DNA from: Methanobrevibacter sp. | GTDB taxonomy: Archaea > Methanobacteriota > Methanobacteria > Methanobacteriales > Methanobacteriaceae | Length of the DNA stretch: 45,193 bases | NCBI GenBank assembly: GCA_017434555.1 | Contig: JAFRFB010000042.1 | Coordinates: 1-45,193 of the forward strand | Reading direction: 5' to 3' | Part shown: piece by piece, positions 32,961 to 43,037 of the stretch | Numbering within the stretch: the first letter of the stretch is position 1 | How the letters are laid out: each line of letters starts with the position of its first letter | The notes under the pieces: generated by a model | Told to the model about the DNA's origin: nothing | The model's input: only the letters and a program-made list of their open reading frames with translations | Databases searched by the model: none | Translations under genes and position numbers: made by a program

Positions 32961-34736
32961 ATGAATCAATCATTAAAAGTAAAACTGATAATGTTTTTGG
33001 CAATGTTTGCTTTCATGTTCTTTTACATGATTGTATTTGGAGATAAAAATGCTGCTATTGGCATAACTATTGTAATGGCTGCATTTATGAATTTGGGTAA
33101 TGATTTATCATTTAAACCAAAAACTTCTTTTATTAAGGTGTTGCTTTTACTTTTAATTTTAGGAATAGCCTCCTTTTTAAATAATCCTTTAACAATTTGG
33201 GGTTGTATTTTAACATTCATTGTTGTTTTTGCCACTACTTTCAGTTCATATAATCTGTTTGGAAGCAGTGTGTATATGCCTTTCCTAATGTGTTATTTTA
33301 TGATGGTTGGGATTCCGGTAACTCCTGAACTCTTTCCAATGAGATTATTGTCTTTATTATTCGGTGCAATTTTCATTGTGGTATTAAATATTGTCATTAA
33401 TAAGAAAAAGGATTATAAATTGTCCAAGGCCACTATAAATAAGTTAATTATGGAATTGAATAATGCAGTTGATTTAAAGTTGGATGGGAAATCTCCATCT
33501 CCGGAAAGTTTCAACACTATTGACGGATTATATTCAAGCATATTAAATAAATTTGAGTATAAGTATTTCCCGACAAAAACACACCAATCTGTTTTAAACA
33601 TTATTAAATCATTCCAATATATCGGTCGCATTATTGTTGATTTTGACCTTACAGTCAATGAATTAAAATACATCAAACAAACATTATCCCAAATTAAGGA
33701 TATTGATCCTGAAGATATTTTTGAAGGAGTTGCAATAGAAACTAAAGAGATGGCTCTGATTCTATTAAATTTGGAAATAATTGCCACTGAGATTAAAAAT
33801 AAGGATATTGCCAAAGATTTAATTCTTCCAGATAAAAAAATTATAAGACAATTATTAAAACCGGTAATAAAAAATCAGTTTAGCTTTAAATCAGCTAAAT
33901 TCATATTTGCTTTTAAAATGGCTTTTATTCTGTTTGTCTGGCAAGTTTTGACATTAATATTTAATCTGCCTTTTACAAAATGGCTGTATTTCGTTACAAT
34001 TCCATTAATGCTTCCTTACATTAACGATTTGGCATACACAGCCAAAACCAGAATTCAGGGAACTTTAATTGGTGTTTTTGTTTTTGTGATGATTCTTATT
34101 GCAATGCCTCATATTCCAATGTCATTTGATGTATTGATGATGCTTGTGATGATTGTCTGCATGTTAATAATGGTTATTAAACTTGAAGATAAACTGATTT
34201 TGACTTCTGTAACAACAGTAATGTCTGTAATGACTGCATTAATGTATATTGAACCTCCTGAAGCAATTATTCTTAAGGTTTTGTGGGTAGTTGTTGGTGT
34301 GAGTGTAGTGTCATTGTTTAACTATAAATTCCTACCATATTCTGTTGAAAAAGAAACAGAAAATAATTTAAAGTTATGTTATAGATTAAATAATAATTCC
34401 ATTAATTTAGTTAAACAGAGATGTGACAACGGAAATACAAATGATAAAACAACATTATTGGTTGTAAGTAACATTGTCCGCGAAAATATTGAGGTAACTA
34501 ATCAAAATAAAAGATTATATGATTTACAAATAAGAATAACAGATATATGTAACTTTATATTAAATTATTTGGATATTCATCAGCCATCTGAAGAGTTAAA
34601 GGACAATTTAGTCAATATAATTGATAATGCTGCTGATGTTAAGTATAATTTAAATGTTAAAGATAAAATTATTGCATATAGTATGAATTATGTGATGAAA
34701 CTTTATAATGATGAAAAAAGCATATTGCGAAGTTAA
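32961..34736 (+). CDS. FUSC-family membrane protein
   Basis: A 591-aa protein. It has two hydrophobic blocks of about five membrane helices each (roughly 9-150 and 310-460), joined and followed by soluble helical regions. This duplicated layout is typical of FUSC/aromatic acid exporter-like proteins (YccS/AaeB relatives). The strings KLIMFLAMFAFMFFYMIVFG and KWLYFVTIPLMLPYINDLAY mark the two blocks. Transport of aromatic acids or other anions is known for relatives; the substrate here is unknown. No clear operon partner. It marks the return to host-like AT-rich genes. Confidence 0.8.
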   Translation: MNQSLKVKLIMFLAMFAFMFFYMIVFGDKNAAIGITIVMAAFMNLGNDLSFKPKTSFIKVLLLLLILGIASFLNNPLTIWGCILTFIVVFATTFSSYNLFGSSVYMPFLMCYFMMVGIPVTPELFPMRLLSLLFGAIFIVVLNIVINKKKDYKLSKATINKLIMELNNAVDLKLDGKSPSPESFNTIDGLYSSILNKFEYKYFPTKTHQSVLNIIKSFQYIGRIIVDFDLTVNELKYIKQTLSQIKDIDPEDIFEGVAIETKEMALILLNLEIIATEIKNKDIAKDLILPDKKIIRQLLKPVIKNQFSFKSAKFIFAFKMAFILFVWQVLTLIFNLPFTKWLYFVTIPLMLPYINDLAYTAKTRIQGTLIGVFVFVMILIAMPHIPMSFDVLMMLVMIVCMLIMVIKLEDKLILTSVTTVMSVMTALMYIEPPEAIILKVLWVVVGVSVVSLFNYKFLPYSVEKETENNLKLCYRLNNNSINLVKQRCDNGNTNDKTTLLVVSNIVRENIEVTNQNKRLYDLQIRITDICNFILNYLDIHQPSEELKDNLVNIIDNAADVKYNLNVKDKIIAYSMNYVMKLYNDEKSILRS

Positions 34737-34869
34737 ATAAAAATTATATTATTTTCTTTTTCAATGTTAATATTAATGACTGGTTTAACTGAGAGATGCA
34801 AAAGAATATTAATTCAAAAATCACAATTTTGATTTGTTAAATTAAAGATGATTTAAAAGGATAAATACC

Positions 34870-36072
34870 ATGGAAAATCGTACCGGAATTTTAACAAATG
34901 GGATTATTTGGTTTGGAGTTGCTATTTCCGTTTCTGAAATTGAAGCAGGAATACAGATTGGATCACTTTCATCTCTAAACTCATTATGGCTTCCATTAAT
35001 ACTTGGGCATGTACTGGGCGGAATAATGCTTTTCTTGGTAGGTTATATCGGTGCCAAATTGAGGATGAATGCAATGGAAACAACTACTTCCTCTTTCGGC
35101 AGATACGGCTCTAAATTTTTTGCCGCATTGAATGTTATGCAGTTGGTGGCTTGGATAGCGGTATTGAATGCTCAGGGAGCATCGGCTCTAGCCGGTTTAG
35201 ATCCACAAATTTCTTTTCCATTAATTTGTATGTTATTCGCCATATTTATTGCTCTGTGGGTTTATGTAGGACTTCAACGTTCATCAAAAGTCACAGCAGT
35301 TGTGATGGTGATTCTTACATTACTGCTTGCAGTATTAACTGCCAGATTATTCGGATTTAACGGTTCTGGAATGATGTCTGCGGTTAATGCAAATTCTGGA
35401 GTTTTAGCTAATTCTAAAGCTCTGGACTTCTGGAATATTTTTGAAATTTCAATTGCAATGCCGATTTCATGGCTGCCTGTTATTTCAGACTACACAAAGG
35501 ATGTGAAAAAACCGATTAATGCTACTGCAGTTTCTGCTATAGCATATACTATTGCAAGTCTTTGGATGTATTTTATTGGAATAGAAATTGCAGCTATAGG
35601 TCTTAATAATGTTGCAGATGCCATTCTTCTTGCAAATCTTGGAATTCCTGGAGTAATAATTATGGTTCTTTCAACTGTTACAACTAACTTTCTTGCAGCC
35701 AACTCTGCAGGAGAATCTGCAAAAGCTATTTTCCATAAACTCAACCCAAAAATTGTAGGTGCATTTGTAAGTTTTTTAAGTGCAGTAATTGCAATTTTAG
35801 GTATTATGAATCATTACATTAGTTTTCTTTACCTTATTGCTTCAGTATTTGCTCCAATGGCAGCGGTCTTATCGGTTTCATTCTATTTAAATATGGATAC
35901 TGATGGTGTTTCAAAGTGGAATATGTTTGCATGGTTTGCTGGATTTATCATATACCAATTGGCAGCATATCAGGATTCTGTCTTTTTAGGTCCGACGCTT
36001 CTTGCTATTCTTGTATCGGCATCAATTACATATGTTGGAAAATATGTAAAAAAAGGAGCCGAACCTAGTTAA
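34870..36072 (+). CDS. cytX: CytX-like NCS1 permease
   Basis: A 400-aa polytopic protein with about 11-12 membrane helices. NGIIWFGVAISVSEIEAGIQ at the start and the middle SIAMPISWLPVISDYTKD are NCS1 family features; the short length fits the CytX group, predicted to import hydroxymethylpyrimidine for thiamine synthesis. It stands alone, with AAGGAT just before the ATG. Sequences loosely similar to parts of a thi-box precede it, but the element is not convincing (see rejected). Cytosine permease remains an alternative. Confidence 0.78.
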   Translation: MENRTGILTNGIIWFGVAISVSEIEAGIQIGSLSSLNSLWLPLILGHVLGGIMLFLVGYIGAKLRMNAMETTTSSFGRYGSKFFAALNVMQLVAWIAVLNAQGASALAGLDPQISFPLICMLFAIFIALWVYVGLQRSSKVTAVVMVILTLLLAVLTARLFGFNGSGMMSAVNANSGVLANSKALDFWNIFEISIAMPISWLPVISDYTKDVKKPINATAVSAIAYTIASLWMYFIGIEIAAIGLNNVADAILLANLGIPGVIIMVLSTVTTNFLAANSAGESAKAIFHKLNPKIVGAFVSFLSAVIAILGIMNHYISFLYLIASVFAPMAAVLSVSFYLNMDTDGVSKWNMFAWFAGFIIYQLAAYQDSVFLGPTLLAILVSASITYVGKYVKKGAEPS

Positions 36073-36333
36073 TATGTCTTAATTATTGTCGTTACTCTAT
36101 CGTGTAATTTAAAATTTCTTATTGTCTGATGGAATCGTCGCTAAAGTCATATATTGATTCATATCTCCAGAAAAACGTTGTATTGTTTAAATAACACTTT
36201 AATATTGGGTGCTTTTTTTAGATTCATATTATCTTAGATTTTTAATCACTACTTTAAATAATATTAAAACTATAAATAAATAATAATTCACAATGATTTT
36301 TTAAATAATAATATATACTTTTAAGGTGTGTAA

Positions 36334-36855
36334 ATGGAGAAAAAAATTAATGTACCTATTAATGATGATAGTGTGGCTGATTTAAAAATTGGTGATGTTA
36401 TCAGTTTGACCGGAAATATATTGACTGCAAGAGATCAGGCTCATAAAAGAATCCTGGAGAAAGGTGCTCCTAGAGATATCGAAGGTGCTGCAATTTTCCA
36501 TGCAGGCCCTATTATAACTCAGGAAGGGGATGATTATAAGATGGTGGCCATTGGACCGACCACATCAATGCGTATGAATCCATATCAAAGTGATGTGATT
36601 GCTTTGGGACCGAAAATAGTAATCGGTAAAGGCGGTATGGATGATACTGTTCGTGAGGCATTAATTGAAAATGAAGCTGTTTATGTTGTTGCAACCGGCG
36701 GTTGTGCTGCATTATATGTTGATGCTGTTGAAGAGATTGAAAGTGTCGATTGGCTTGATTTGGGAATGCCTGAAGCTATTTGGAATTTAAAGGTCAAAGA
36801 TTTCGGACCACTTATTGTGGCAATGGACAGTAAAGGCAATAGTTTATATGATTGA
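36334..36855 (+). CDS. Fumarate hydratase class I, beta subunit
   Basis: A 173-aa protein covering the C-terminal (beta) domain of iron-sulfur fumarases: [40 protein letters not shown] and IGKGGMDD, then [13 protein letters not shown]. The separate alpha subunit with the cluster ligands must be elsewhere. It interconverts fumarate and malate in the incomplete reductive TCA route of methanogens, downstream of oxaloacetate made by pyruvate carboxylase, whose A subunit is encoded nearby. AAGGTG lies just before the ATG. L-tartrate dehydratase beta is the alternative. Confidence 0.88.
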   Translation: MEKKINVPINDDSVADLKIGDVISLTGNILTARDQAHKRILEKGAPRDIEGAAIFHAGPIITQEGDDYKMVAIGPTTSMRMNPYQSDVIALGPKIVIGKGGMDDTVREALIENEAVYVVATGGCAALYVDAVEEIESVDWLDLGMPEAIWNLKVKDFGPLIVAMDSKGNSLYD

Positions 36856-36913
36856 ATGATATTATATATATTATAATTTTTAAAATTATTAATTAACGTT
36901 TGGAGTTTTTAAA

Positions 36914-37243
36914 ATGTCAGAAATAAATGAACTCGCAGAAAAAAGATTAAAATCAAGAATTAGAAAAATTAAGAAATGTAATAAAAGTGATGAAGAAAAA
37001 GAAAAGTTCTTTTCTCAATTAGGAACTTCCTTTGAAATATTTTTCCCACCAACTAAAAAATCAGATACTGTCAGTGACAGTTTAATGATTTGGGTTACTC
37101 CTGAAGGTAAAGTTCTTGATGCTGAATATTCCTATGAAGAACCTGAAGAAGAACAATATACTTCAATTCCAATGACCGAAAAAGATTTAAAACCTTTCCT
37201 TGAAGCTTTTGCTGACATGAAAATCGAATTGGATGATTCATAA
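36914..37243 (+). CDS. Conserved-looking hypothetical protein
   Basis: A 109-aa acidic protein with a basic N-terminal helix (LAEKRLKSRIRKIKKCNKSD) and a beta part (SLMIWVTPEGKVLDAEYSY). TTGGAG lies before the ATG at 36914. Its stop abuts the ATG of the PLP enzyme gene (TAAATG), so the two are probably translated together. No known family or function. Confidence 0.7.
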   Translation: MSEINELAEKRLKSRIRKIKKCNKSDEEKEKFFSQLGTSFEIFFPPTKKSDTVSDSLMIWVTPEGKVLDAEYSYEEPEEEQYTSIPMTEKDLKPFLEAFADMKIELDDS

Positions 37244-38398
37244 ATGATTGTAAACAATTCTTTGGATGAAGTTAAAAAAAGAGAAAACGCTTTATCAATA
37301 ATTAAAGATTGGGTTTTAAATAAATCCCGTGATTCATTATATGATTTGACGGGTTTGTCTGGAGGATTTATTGCAAGCCCTTCAGAATTGAATCTTTTGG
37401 AAACCTATGTCGGTCCGGCAATTTTTGAAGATGAACTTCAAAAGGTCGGTATTGAGCATATGGGTGGTGAAAAAGTTCTTCCTTTAAATAGAACTTCTTC
37501 CGGAATTCTTGCAACAATTTTAGCTCTTGTAAGTGAAAATACTAATGTAGTTCATTATTTGGCAGAATTACCTGCACATCCATCTATTCCTAGAAGTTGT
37601 GCTTTAGTTAATGCTAATTATAGTGAAACTGATAATTTTGATGAGTTTTCAATACCTGAAAACACTTCTCTTGTTGTTATTACCGGTTCAACAATGGATC
37701 ATAAGGTCATTGATTTGGAAAACTTTAAGAAAGTTATAGAAATGGCTCATGATAAGGATATTCCTGTAATGGTTGATGACGCTTCAGGAGCAAGACTGCG
37801 TACTGTTGTATTCAATCAACCAAAAGCATGTGATTTGGGTGCTGATATTTCAATAACAAGTACTGATAAATTAATGCCTGGTCCAAGAGGGGGATTAATG
37901 GCAGGTCGAGCCGATTTAATTGATGAAATTAAAGTAAAAGTAAATCAATTTGGTTTAGAAGCTCAGCCACCGGCAATTCTTGCAATGATGAACGGTATTA
38001 AAAATTTCAATGGAGATAATTTAATCAAAAGCTTTTCAAGAAAGGATGAGTTTTTGGATTTATTAAATCAGAATTTCAATAATTTTAAAGCTACACCTAC
38101 CGGTGTAATGATTACTCCAAGTGATTTGGCCAGTGAAATTAAAGTATCACATAATTTATCTGATGATGATGTGGCTTATGTATTTTCTTTCATTTTATTA
38201 AAGGAACATGGTATAATTACTATTCCTCCAGTTTCAATGCCTGGAGCATCTGCCACAATAAGATTTGATTTATCTACAAGTGATGCTTTTAATTTGGATT
38301 TGGCTGAATTAAATAAAAAAATAGTATCTTCATTTAATAACCTTGAAAAATTAGTTATTAATGAAGACAAATGTAGGGAGATTGTATTTAATTTTTAA
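37244..38398 (+). CDS. MJ0158-type PLP-dependent enzyme (SelA-related)
   Basis: A 384-aa fold-type I PLP enzyme. VMVDDASGAR holds the Asp for the cofactor ring, and STDKLMPGPRGG the Schiff-base Lys (K209). Overall it matches the methanogen family typified by MJ0158 (TIGR03576), related to selenocysteine synthase SelA but reported not to have that activity. The physiological reaction is unknown. Its 3' end overlaps the convergent birA by 11 bp. Confidence 0.8.
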   Translation: MIVNNSLDEVKKRENALSIIKDWVLNKSRDSLYDLTGLSGGFIASPSELNLLETYVGPAIFEDELQKVGIEHMGGEKVLPLNRTSSGILATILALVSENTNVVHYLAELPAHPSIPRSCALVNANYSETDNFDEFSIPENTSLVVITGSTMDHKVIDLENFKKVIEMAHDKDIPVMVDDASGARLRTVVFNQPKACDLGADISITSTDKLMPGPRGGLMAGRADLIDEIKVKVNQFGLEAQPPAILAMMNGIKNFNGDNLIKSFSRKDEFLDLLNQNFNNFKATPTGVMITPSDLASEIKVSHNLSDDDVAYVFSFILLKEHGIITIPPVSMPGASATIRFDLSTSDAFNLDLAELNKKIVSSFNNLEKLVINEDKCREIVFNF

Positions 38399-39305
38399 TT
38401 ATACATTCTCCGGAAATTACTTTTTCTAAGGTTCCATCAATTTTTTCAACGACCAGAGCACCTTCTCTACTGATTCCTAAAACATAAGCGTCATAGGATT
38501 TGCTGAAAGGTTCTCTTACTTCAACGATTTTTCCAATGGAATATGAATAGTTTCTCCATTCTTTAAGGATTGCTTCAAATTCTCCATCATTAAACATAAT
38601 AGCTATTTTTTCAAATTCTTCAAGGAAAATCGTAATTACTTCGTTTTCATCAACTCTATGGCCTAATTCAATGTCTAATGTGGTTGTTCCTTCCTGTAAT
38701 TCTTTGGAAAGTATATCAACATCAAAGTTAGCGTCAATACCGACACCAATAATGACGTTGTCAATGGTATTGAATTTGGTAATTGCTTCGGTTAAAATTC
38801 CGCTGATTTTTTTACCATTAATAAGCACATCGTTTGGCCATTTAATCTCAGCATTCTCTATTCCTATTCTTTCAAGAGTTTTTACAACTGCAACGCCAGT
38901 AGCAAGTGTAATCATAGGAATCTTTGAATGGTCTACATTAGGATTTACAATAATTGATAACCAAATTCCACCTAATGGGGATTCCCAATGTTTTCCAAGC
39001 CTTCCTTTGGCATCGCTTTGTTTTTCGGAAAGAACAACTGTTCCATTTGAAACATCATTTTGTGATAAGAACTTGGCTACAGTATTGGTAGACATTACTT
39101 CTTTGAAAATATATATTTCCTTTCCAATAGTTTCTGTATTTAAGTTATCGGAAATCTTGTTTCTGTTTAAGTATTCAGTTTCCTGCTGACCAACTTCTTT
39201 AATGATATCTGCAAAATCATTAAGTTTAAATTCACGGATTTCTTCAATGGTTTCTTCAGAAAATTTTTCTTCTTTTTTTAATATATTAACTATTTCATTT
39301 TGCAT
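38388..39305 (-). CDS. birA: Biotin-protein ligase
   Basis: A 305-aa protein. An N-terminal part of about 65 residues, not a clear winged helix, is followed by the ligase domain with GRLGKHWESPLGGIWLSI (biotin and adenylate binding) and KWPNDVLINGKKISGILTEA. The C-terminal SH3-like domain (GKIVEVREP, YVLGISREGALVVEK) completes it. It activates biotin with ATP and attaches it to the biotin-carrying subunit of pyruvate carboxylase. It lies 15 bp after pycA on the same strand; a pycA-bpl operon is known in Methanothermobacter. Confidence 0.92.
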   Translation of the reverse strand: MQNEIVNILKKEEKFSEETIEEIREFKLNDFADIIKEVGQQETEYLNRNKISDNLNTETIGKEIYIFKEVMSTNTVAKFLSQNDVSNGTVVLSEKQSDAKGRLGKHWESPLGGIWLSIIVNPNVDHSKIPMITLATGVAVVKTLERIGIENAEIKWPNDVLINGKKISGILTEAITKFNTIDNVIIGVGIDANFDVDILSKELQEGTTTLDIELGHRVDENEVITIFLEEFEKIAIMFNDGEFEAILKEWRNYSYSIGKIVEVREPFSKSYDAYVLGISREGALVVEKIDGTLEKVISGECIIKN

Positions 39306-39320
39306 TTTAATCCCATCAGA

Positions 39321-40811
39321 TTATTTTTTAGCCATATGTGCCATTGCTTGATTTTGATAAGATCCGACTGCTGCGGAAATTGCGGCAATTTTTTTACCTG
39401 GCATGAATGTGGATTTCATTTTATTTACAATCTCTAAATCTTCTGCAATAACATTTGCCATTTCAGTTTCAATACCTTTTTTGTAGTCGTCAATGAAGTG
39501 TGTATTCAAATCTCCACTGATGAAGTTTGGATTTCTTAAAACCGCTTTATGGAATGGAATTGTAGTTTTTACACCTAAAATAATGTATTCGCTTAATGCT
39601 CTTTTCATTCTGTTTATAGCATCGTCACGGCTTCTTCCATAAGTAATTAATTTAGAAATCATTGAATCATAAAATGTTGGAATTGTATAATTCATATAAA
39701 CACCACTGTCTAGACGTACACCAGGTCCTCCAGGAGACCTGTAACCGGTAATTTTACCAGGATTTGGTGCAAAGTCATTAAGTGGGTCTTCTGCATTAAT
39801 ACGGCATTCAATTGCATGACCGGTAACTTTAATATCTTTTTGTTCGTAACTTAATTCTTCTCCGGCAGCAATTTTTATCTGTTCTTTAATTAAATCAGTA
39901 TTAGTGACAAGTTCTGTAATTGGATGTTCTACCTGAATACGTGTATTCATTTCCAGGAAGTAATAATTTCCATTATCATATAAAAATTCCACTGTTCCTG
40001 CACTGGTATATCCGATATATTCTGCAGCTTTAACTGCACTTCCACCCATCTGTTCTCTTAATTCTTCAGTCATGATTGGGGAAGGTGCTTCTTCAAGCAA
40101 TTTCTGATGTCTTCTTTGGATAGAACATTCCCTGTCTGCTACATGAATAACATTACCATGTTCATCAGCTAAAAGCTGGAATTCGATATGTCTTGGTTTT
40201 TCAAGGTATTTTTCAATAAATACTGTAGAATCACCGAAGTTTGTAGCTGCAACAGATTGTGTGGATTCGATTGCACGTATGAGTTCTTCTTCTTCATAAA
40301 CTGCGCGCATACCAATACCTCCACCACCTGCGGAAGCTTTGACAATTACAGGATATCCAATTTGTCTAGCTATTTCTTTAGCTTCTTCAATATCTTTTAC
40401 TCCTTCAGGTGTACCTTCAATAACTGGCACGCCTGCTTTTTTCATCAATGCTTTGGATGTGATTTTATCTCCCATTTCATGGATAACTTTTCCGCTAGGT
40501 CCGATAAGTTTAATTCCATTTTTTTCACATTCCTCTCCGAATTTAGGATTTTCTGCTAAAAATCCGTATCCTGGGTGAATAGCATCGGCTCCAGAATCGA
40601 GTGCAATATCGATGATTTTTTCAATATTTAAGTAGGATTTGGCAGGTGAAGGGTTACCTAAAGGATAACTTTCATCCGCATAATTTGTATAAAGAGAAGT
40701 CTTATCTGCATCAGAGTATATCGCTACGCTTTTCATATCAAGTTCACGACACGCCCGCATGACTCTGATAGCTATCTCTCCTCTGTTTGCAATTAATACT
40801 TTTTCAAACAT
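39321..40811 (-). CDS. pycA: Pyruvate carboxylase subunit A (biotin carboxylase)
   Basis: A 496-aa protein. The biotin carboxylase order is clear: N-terminal [31 protein letters not shown], the glycine loop [29 protein letters not shown] and [14 protein letters not shown]. In methanogens the carboxylase is split: PycA carries out ATP-dependent biotin carboxylation, while PycB, not in this window, carries biotin and the pyruvate site. The product oxaloacetate feeds amino-acid synthesis and the reductive TCA branch. It is divergent from the methyltransferase at 40880. Confidence 0.95.
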   Translation of the reverse strand: MFEKVLIANRGEIAIRVMRACRELDMKSVAIYSDADKTSLYTNYADESYPLGNPSPAKSYLNIEKIIDIALDSGADAIHPGYGFLAENPKFGEECEKNGIKLIGPSGKVIHEMGDKITSKALMKKAGVPVIEGTPEGVKDIEEAKEIARQIGYPVIVKASAGGGGIGMRAVYEEEELIRAIESTQSVAATNFGDSTVFIEKYLEKPRHIEFQLLADEHGNVIHVADRECSIQRRHQKLLEEAPSPIMTEELREQMGGSAVKAAEYIGYTSAGTVEFLYDNGNYYFLEMNTRIQVEHPITELVTNTDLIKEQIKIAAGEELSYEQKDIKVTGHAIECRINAEDPLNDFAPNPGKITGYRSPGGPGVRLDSGVYMNYTIPTFYDSMISKLITYGRSRDDAINRMKRALSEYIILGVKTTIPFHKAVLRNPNFISGDLNTHFIDDYKKGIETEMANVIAEDLEIVNKMKSTFMPGKKIAAISAAVGSYQNQAMAHMAKK

Positions 40812-40879
40812 TTTGAAACCTCAAAGTAATTTTTATGATATTAAATATATTTACTATAAATTATAAATTTGTTGTTTAT

Positions 40880-41509
40880 ATGAAAAAAATTACGAGAAAA
40901 AAACATTTGGAAATGAAAATACAATCCATACCTCCCCATCCAAAACCGAAAGTGGAACTTGAACAGTATGCCACCCCATCAGTTATTGCTTCTGATTTGT
41001 TGTGGAATGCACTATCTTTGGGCGATATTGAAAATAAGAATATTTTGGATTTGGGTTGTGGCTGCGGAATATTTTCCATAGGTTCAGCATTACTTGGAGC
41101 CAATTCAGTTATTGGAATTGATATTGATGAGGAATCCATAGATTTGGCTGGAAATACTGCTCGTGATTTTTCACTAGACAATGTTAATTTCATTGCATCG
41201 GATGTTTTAAGTTTTAATGGTGATTTGGATATTGACACCATTTTTCAAAATCCTCCATTCGGATCTCAAAAGAATGCTGAAAGAGGCATTGATTTGGACT
41301 TTGTAAAAAAAGCATATGAATTTTCACCTGATGTTTTGTATTCTTTTCATATGGCTTCAACTGAAGAATTTCTGATTAATTATTATGAAAATCTTTCTTT
41401 TGAGATTACTCATATTTTCAGATATTCATTTCCGATTCCAAAGATATATGAATTTCATAAAAAGGAATCTCAAAATGTTGATGTTATTGTAATTAGGGCT
41501 ACTCTTTAA
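40880..41509 (+). CDS. METTL5-like methyltransferase
   Basis: A 209-aa protein from the ATG at 40880; an extended reading to 40835 lies in the AT-rich promoter. ILDLGCGCGIFSIGSALLGA is the SAM motif I and NPPFGSQ the N6-adenine catalytic motif. AERGIDLDFVKKA and the C-terminal IPKIYEFHKKE fit the COG2263/METTL5 family, which methylates an adenine of small-subunit rRNA in eukaryotes. No Shine-Dalgarno site is visible, so a very short leader is likely. It is divergent from pycA. Confidence 0.82.
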   Translation: MKKITRKKHLEMKIQSIPPHPKPKVELEQYATPSVIASDLLWNALSLGDIENKNILDLGCGCGIFSIGSALLGANSVIGIDIDEESIDLAGNTARDFSLDNVNFIASDVLSFNGDLDIDTIFQNPPFGSQKNAERGIDLDFVKKAYEFSPDVLYSFHMASTEEFLINYYENLSFEITHIFRYSFPIPKIYEFHKKESQNVDVIVIRATL

Positions 41510-41707
41510 TTATATTAAGAAGTTATTTTCAGGGATTCATTTTTTCTATTATATTTTATATATTCTCGGATTAAACATTAACGTACAATCATATGAGTAT
41601 ATTTTAAGTTATTATATAATCAATCTTATATTTGAATTAGGAGCTTTGTAATTTAATTTTTTTTCACAAAGCATATTTTTTCTTATTTTAGGCAGAAAAA
41701 CAATACC

Positions 41708-41810
41708 TTTATATAGTAGATTACTGATATATAATAGTAATATATTCTCTGAGTATAAAAAAGTTGGTAGCATAAAAAGAGCTACAGGTATTATAACTGA
41801 TATAATACTT
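41708..41810 (+). ncRNA. Candidate small RNA with own TATA box
   Basis: TTTATATAG (41708-41716) would start transcription near 41738-41742. Two perfect hairpins follow: GTAGC/GCTAC (41767-41771, 41781-41785) and GTATTATA/TATAATAC (41788-41795, 41801-41808). The rest of the 41510-41885 gap has no gene. It could instead be an extended leader of the methyltransferase gene. Confidence 0.35.
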
Positions 41811-41857
41811 TAAAATGTGTAAATCTATTTTAGTGAAGCTATAAATGTAGGGTAATC

Positions 41858-41866
41858 TTTATATAG
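41858..41866 (+). promoter_or_regulatory. TATA box of the SPOUT gene
   Basis: TTTATATAG, the same 9-mer as at 41708, is centred about 25 bp before the ATG at 41886. No Shine-Dalgarno site intervenes, which points to a leaderless mRNA. Confidence 0.5.
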
Positions 41867-41885
41867 TTTACATAATATATTATGT

Positions 41886-42716
41886 ATGATGTATAAAGAT
41901 GAGCTATCTATATTTATTCCAAATTCATTTCTTTCTGAGTCTAAAGATCTCAAAGTCCGTACTTACAAAGTAGGGATTTTAGGTAGAGCTTTAGCCGTGT
42001 TTCAAGCAGATAACGTGATTATCTATAATGATGATCATATGAAAAATGAAGATGGGGAAAGTGACGGAGCCTTTATGGCTGAAGTTTTAAGTTTTATGGA
42101 CACACCTCAATATTTGAGGAAACAAGCTTTTCCAATAAAAAAGGAACTCAAGCATGTAGGAATACTGCCGCCGCTGAGAACTCCGCATCATCCTTTGAAT
42201 AATCAACCAGACGTCGGTGATTATAGACAGGGTTATACTGTAAAAAGAAACAAGAAAGGAACTTTTGTGGATATTGGTATGGATAAACTTGCATTCTGCA
42301 AAGAACAACTTACTGTTAAAGAAATTTTTGACTTTAGGATTGTTAAAATAGCTAAGAAAGAAGTAATAGTCACACCTGATAAACCAGATGACATTTACTG
42401 GGGATATAATGTAATATCCTCTAATAAGAGTCTTAAAAATAGCTTAAAATTAATTAAACCTAATCTTGTAATTGAAACTACAAGATATGGAGATTATATT
42501 GATTCTATTTTTGATGAATTAAAGCATAAAGTAGAAGAATCTAAAAGTATTGCTATTTTGTTTGGTGGCCCTTATTCTTCAATTCATGAAGATGTTTCAA
42601 ATCCTAATTGGGATTTAATAAAATTAAATACTATTCCTGGTCAGGGTACTGAAACTGTTCGAACTGAAGAGGCAGTTGTCGCTACACTTTCTTTATTCAA
42701 CTTTATGAGATATTAA
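41886..42716 (+). CDS. SPOUT-class RNA methyltransferase (uL3-operon type)
   Basis: A 276-aa protein. The N-terminal LSIFIPNSFLSESKDLKVRT and the middle OB-like RQGYTVKRNKKGTFVDIGMD precede a C-terminal knot: AILFGGPYSSIHED and NTIPGQGTETVRTEEAVVAT, the SAM-binding trefoil of SPOUT enzymes. The family (COG2106/DUF171) is regularly found directly before the uL3 gene in archaea and is annotated as a putative uridine-N3 RNA methyltransferase. It probably modifies rRNA. Confidence 0.88.
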   Translation: MMYKDELSIFIPNSFLSESKDLKVRTYKVGILGRALAVFQADNVIIYNDDHMKNEDGESDGAFMAEVLSFMDTPQYLRKQAFPIKKELKHVGILPPLRTPHHPLNNQPDVGDYRQGYTVKRNKKGTFVDIGMDKLAFCKEQLTVKEIFDFRIVKIAKKEVIVTPDKPDDIYWGYNVISSNKSLKNSLKLIKPNLVIETTRYGDYIDSIFDELKHKVEESKSIAILFGGPYSSIHEDVSNPNWDLIKLNTIPGQGTETVRTEEAVVATLSLFNFMRY

Positions 42717-43037
42717 TTCACTTTGTTTATTAGTTTTTACACTGCTAATAGATTACTTGCTCAACTTTTTATACATTGATATTTTTGGGACTCGCCAAAA
42801 ATAACTTAGCGCAGAATAATTTATACATTAAATAAATTCTTTATTGTGCTTCAAATAAATTTTAGCTCATATAGAATATATTGCAATAATATTTATCTAG
42901 TTGTAATCAGTTTTACAGCTATTTATTATTTCGATGAAATTATTTTCGGGTAATTTTATCAAAGATAGCTATTTCAAGCTATTAAAAATTTGAATATAAT
43001 TAAAATAAAGGAAAATATATATTAAGGAGGTTAATGA
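42717..43037. promoter_or_regulatory. Leader and promoter region of the ribosomal protein operon
   Basis: This 321-bp gene-free stretch has a perfect hairpin ATTTTTGG-GACTCG-CCAAAAAT at 42781-42802, without a T-tract, and several TATA-like motifs. AAGGAGG lies just before the uL3 ATG. The hairpin may stop upstream transcription or act as a regulatory site. Confidence 0.45.

Noticed and set aside
34770-34885. TPP riboswitch before the CytX-like gene
   Set aside because: CTGAGAGATGC and a later GGATAAATACCATGG recall thi-box pieces, but the GGGGTGC part and the pairing stems are missing, and the second piece contains the start codon. Chance resemblance is more likely.
41575-41582. Lone ACATTAAC as another element end
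   Set aside because: No partner arm is found at the expected ~98-bp distance on either side. The same holds for 13841-13848 and 17474-17481.
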